From the NCBI RefSeq assembly GCF_008369165.1, contig NZ_VOBA01000001.1:1543630-1607629 (forward strand): a DNA stretch of 64,000 bases, in the 5' to 3' direction. The stretch's first letter is position 1, and each line of letters begins with the position of its first letter. Both the position numbers and the translations under genes were made by a program. Positions 61,978 through 64,000 of this stretch are shown here, piece by piece. The notes under the pieces were generated by a model, which did no database searches, was not told where the DNA came from, and saw nothing but the letters and a program-made list of their open reading frames with translations. Origin of the DNA: Dietzia sp. ANT_WB102. GTDB taxonomy: Bacteria > Actinomycetota > Actinomycetes > Mycobacteriales > Mycobacteriaceae.

Positions 61978-64000
61978 GTGGCACAGGACGTGCTGACCGA
62001 CCTCAACAAGGTCCGCAACATCGGCATCATGGCGCACATCGACGCCGGTAAGACCACCACGACCGAGCGCATCCTGTTCTACACGGGTGTCAACCGCAAG
62101 GCGGGCGAGACGCACGACGGCGCCTCGACGACTGACTGGATGGAGCAGGAGAAGGAGCGCGGCATCACGATCACCTCGGCCGCGGTGACCTGCTTCTGGG
62201 ACGACAACCAGATCAACATCATCGACACCCCGGGACACGTCGACTTCACGGTCGAGGTCGAGCGGTCGCTGCGCGTCCTCGACGGCGCCGTGGCGGTCTT
62301 CGACGGCAAGGAGGGCGTCGAGCCGCAGTCCGAGCAGGTGTGGCGCCAGGCCGAGAAGTACGACGTCCCGCGTATCTGCTTCGTCAACAAGATGGACAAG
62401 CTGGGCGCGGACTTCTACTACACGGTCCAGACCATCATCGACCGGCTCGGCGCTAAGCCCCTGGTCCTTCAGCTGCCCATCGGTGCGGAGGACCAGTTCG
62501 ACGGCGTCGTCGACCTCCTCACCATGAAGGCGCACGTCTGGCCCGGCAAGACCGAGATCGGCGCCGACGCGCAAATCCAGGACATCCCGGCCGATCTCCA
62601 GGAGAAGGCCGAGGAGTACCGCGAGAAGCTCCTCGAGACGGTCGCCGAGACCGACGAAGCCCTCATGGAGAAGTACTTCGGCGGCGAGGAGCTGACCCTC
62701 GAAGAGGTCAAGGCGGCTATCCGCAAGCTCACCGTCAACTCCGAGATCTACCCGGTCCTGTGTGGATCCGCGTACAAGAACAAGGGCATCCAGCCCATGC
62801 TCAACGCGGTCATCGACTTCCTCCCGACTCCGCTGGACGTCGGCGAGGTCCACGGCCACAAGGTCGGGGACGAGGAGACGGAGATCCTCCGCAAGCCGTC
62901 GAAGGACGAGCCGTTCTCGGCGCTGGCGTTCAAGATCGCCGTCCACCCGTTCTTCGGCAAGCTCACGTTCGTGCGCGTCTACTCGGGCCGTGTCGACCCG
63001 GGCGCCCAGGTCGCCAACTCGACCAAGGGCAAGAAGGAGCGCGTCGGCAAGCTGTTCCAGATGCACGCGAACAAGGAGAACCCGGTCGACGAGGCTGTCG
63101 CCGGCAACATCTACGCGTTCATCGGACTCAAGGACACCACGACCGGTGACACCCTGTGCGACCTGAACAACCAGGTTGTGCTCGAGTCGATGACGTTCCC
63201 GGACCCGGTCATCGATGTCTCCATCGAGCCCAAGACCAAGGCCGACCAGGAGAAGCTGGGTACCGCGATCCAGAAGCTCGCCGAGGAGGATCCGACCTTC
63301 TCTGTGCGACTGGACGAGGAGACCGGCCAGACCGTCATCGGCGGTATGGGCGAGCTGCACTTGGACGTCCTCGTCGACCGTATGAAGCGTGAGTTCAAGG
63401 TCGAGGCCAACGTCGGCAAGCCTCAGGTCGCGTACCGCGAGACCATCAAGGGCTCGATCGACAAGTTCGACTACACCCACAAGAAGCAGACCGGTGGTTC
63501 CGGTCAGTTCGCGAAGGTGCAGATCGCGCTCGGGCCACTGGACCAGGAGGCCGTCGAAGAGGGCGAGACCTACGAGTTCAGTGACAAGGTCACCGGTGGC
63601 CGCGTGCCCAAGGAGTACATCCCCTCCGTGGACGCCGGCATCAGGGACGCCATGCAGTACGGCATCCTTGCCGGTTACCCGATGGTGAATGTCAAGGCCA
63701 CGCTCGTCGACGGTGCGTACCACGAGGTGGACTCGTCCGAGATGGCGTTCAAGGTCGCCGGCTCGATGGCCTTCAAGGAGGCTGCTCGTAAGTGTCAGCC
63801 CGTGATCCTTGAGCCGCTCATGGCGGTCGAGGTCATCACCCCGGAGGACTACATGGGCGACGTCATCGGCGACCTCAACTCACGCCGCGGCCAGGTCAAC
63901 GCGATGGAGGAGCGCGCCGGCGCCCGCGTCGTGAAGGCCAACGTGCCGCTGTCGGAGATGTTCGGCTACGTCGGCGACCTCCGGTCGAAGACGCAGGGCC
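61978..64000 (+). CDS. fusA: Elongation factor G, 3-prime end outside the window
   Basis: EF-G is the GTPase that moves tRNAs and mRNA during translation. 674 complete codons are in the window, so about 25-35 C-terminal residues are missing. The GTG start at 61978 has GGGAGA just upstream. GTPase motifs are G1 'AHIDAGKTT' (residues 19-27), G2 region '[12 protein letters not shown]', G3 'DTPGHVDF' and G4 'NKMDK'. Domains III-V are marked by '[17 protein letters not shown]' and '[16 protein letters not shown]'. It follows rpsL and rpsG in the classical str operon order; tuf would be expected beyond the window. Confidence 0.98.
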   Translation, partial: MAQDVLTDLNKVRNIGIMAHIDAGKTTTTERILFYTGVNRKAGETHDGASTTDWMEQEKERGITITSAAVTCFWDDNQINIIDTPGHVDFTVEVERSLRVLDGAVAVFDGKEGVEPQSEQVWRQAEKYDVPRICFVNKMDKLGADFYYTVQTIIDRLGAKPLVLQLPIGAEDQFDGVVDLLTMKAHVWPGKTEIGADAQIQDIPADLQEKAEEYREKLLETVAETDEALMEKYFGGEELTLEEVKAAIRKLTVNSEIYPVLCGSAYKNKGIQPMLNAVIDFLPTPLDVGEVHGHKVGDEETEILRKPSKDEPFSALAFKIAVHPFFGKLTFVRVYSGRVDPGAQVANSTKGKKERVGKLFQMHANKENPVDEAVAGNIYAFIGLKDTTTGDTLCDLNNQVVLESMTFPDPVIDVSIEPKTKADQEKLGTAIQKLAEEDPTFSVRLDEETGQTVIGGMGELHLDVLVDRMKREFKVEANVGKPQVAYRETIKGSIDKFDYTHKKQTGGSGQFAKVQIALGPLDQEAVEEGETYEFSDKVTGGRVPKEYIPSVDAGIRDAMQYGILAGYPMVNVKATLVDGAYHEVDSSEMAFKVAGSMAFKEAARKCQPVILEPLMAVEVITPEDYMGDVIGDLNSRRGQVNAMEERAGARVVKANVPLSEMFGYVGDLRSKTQG

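Overview
The window is 64 kb of high-GC actinobacterial chromosome. The genes point to the order Mycobacteriales (mycolic-acid actinomycetes): an mce lipid-import operon, an rpoB that starts at TTG, Mas proteins, F420- and probably mycofactocin-dependent enzymes, and gene blocks in the same order as in Mycobacterium tuberculosis (Rv0764c-Rv0771 and Rv0971c-Rv0976c, compared from memory). A Dietzia-like genus is my best guess, but the genus is inferred and not proven.

Layout. 1-4019: the end of an mce operon (end of MceD, MceE lipoprotein, MceF, two Mce-associated membrane proteins). 4020-12113: rpoB-rpoC with a structured leader, an intergenic hairpin and a strong terminator. 12232-18946: a glycosyltransferase/methyltransferase/toroid-protein trio, an F420-type oxidoreductase, and an SDR-pirin-small ORF-AhpD set. 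19027-23165: a MoxR AAA ATPase with its VWA partner, then a convergent methyltransferase. 23190-35595: a divergent cluster around a TetR regulator. Leftward it has ALDH, SDR, a beta-hydroxyacid dehydrogenase-like protein and a CMD protein. Rightward it has a CYP123-like P450, SDR, CYP51, a 3Fe-4S ferredoxin, an NTF2-like protein, an unknown 424-residue protein, an acyl-CoA ligase and an SDR. 35747-42179: a leftward acyl-CoA ligase, then the valine/methylmalonate-semialdehyde operon (mmsA, acyl-CoA dehydrogenase, mmsB, GAF-LuxR regulator). 42428-43864: an MHS-type MFS transporter. 44030-49313: MarR, CoA-transferase, a reduced AtuA paralogue and a convergent acyl-CoA ligase. 49447-60740: a long acyl-CoA carboxylation operon (TIGR03084, AtuA, FadE13-like, AccD2-like, AccA2-like, FadE12-like, EchA7-like, NDMA-type alcohol dehydrogenase, TetR). 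60941-end: rpsL, rpsG and fusA (cut by the window end).

How the genes work together. Two housekeeping operons (rpoBC and rpsL-rpsG-fusA) enclose about 49 kb that is mostly oxidative catabolism of CoA-activated branched or terpenoid/steroid-like acids: CoA ligases, acyl-CoA dehydrogenases, biotin-dependent carboxylase, hydratase, dehydrogenases, P450s with their ferredoxin, and local TetR, MarR and LuxR regulators. The last enzymes of valine breakdown are explicit. The substrates of the CYP51 cluster and of the AccA2/AccD2 cluster are not known from sequence.

Regulatory DNA is unusually readable. There is a perfect 30-bp palindrome at 49391-49420, a perfect 28-bp palindrome at 58883-58910, paired operator-like boxes at 26906-26947, palindromes in the rpoB leader, several starts that look leaderless (TAnnnT followed by 6-7 bases and the start codon), and strong GC-rich terminators. 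No tRNA, rRNA, CRISPR array or transposase was seen. The only stretch over 300 bases without a gene is 4020-4457.
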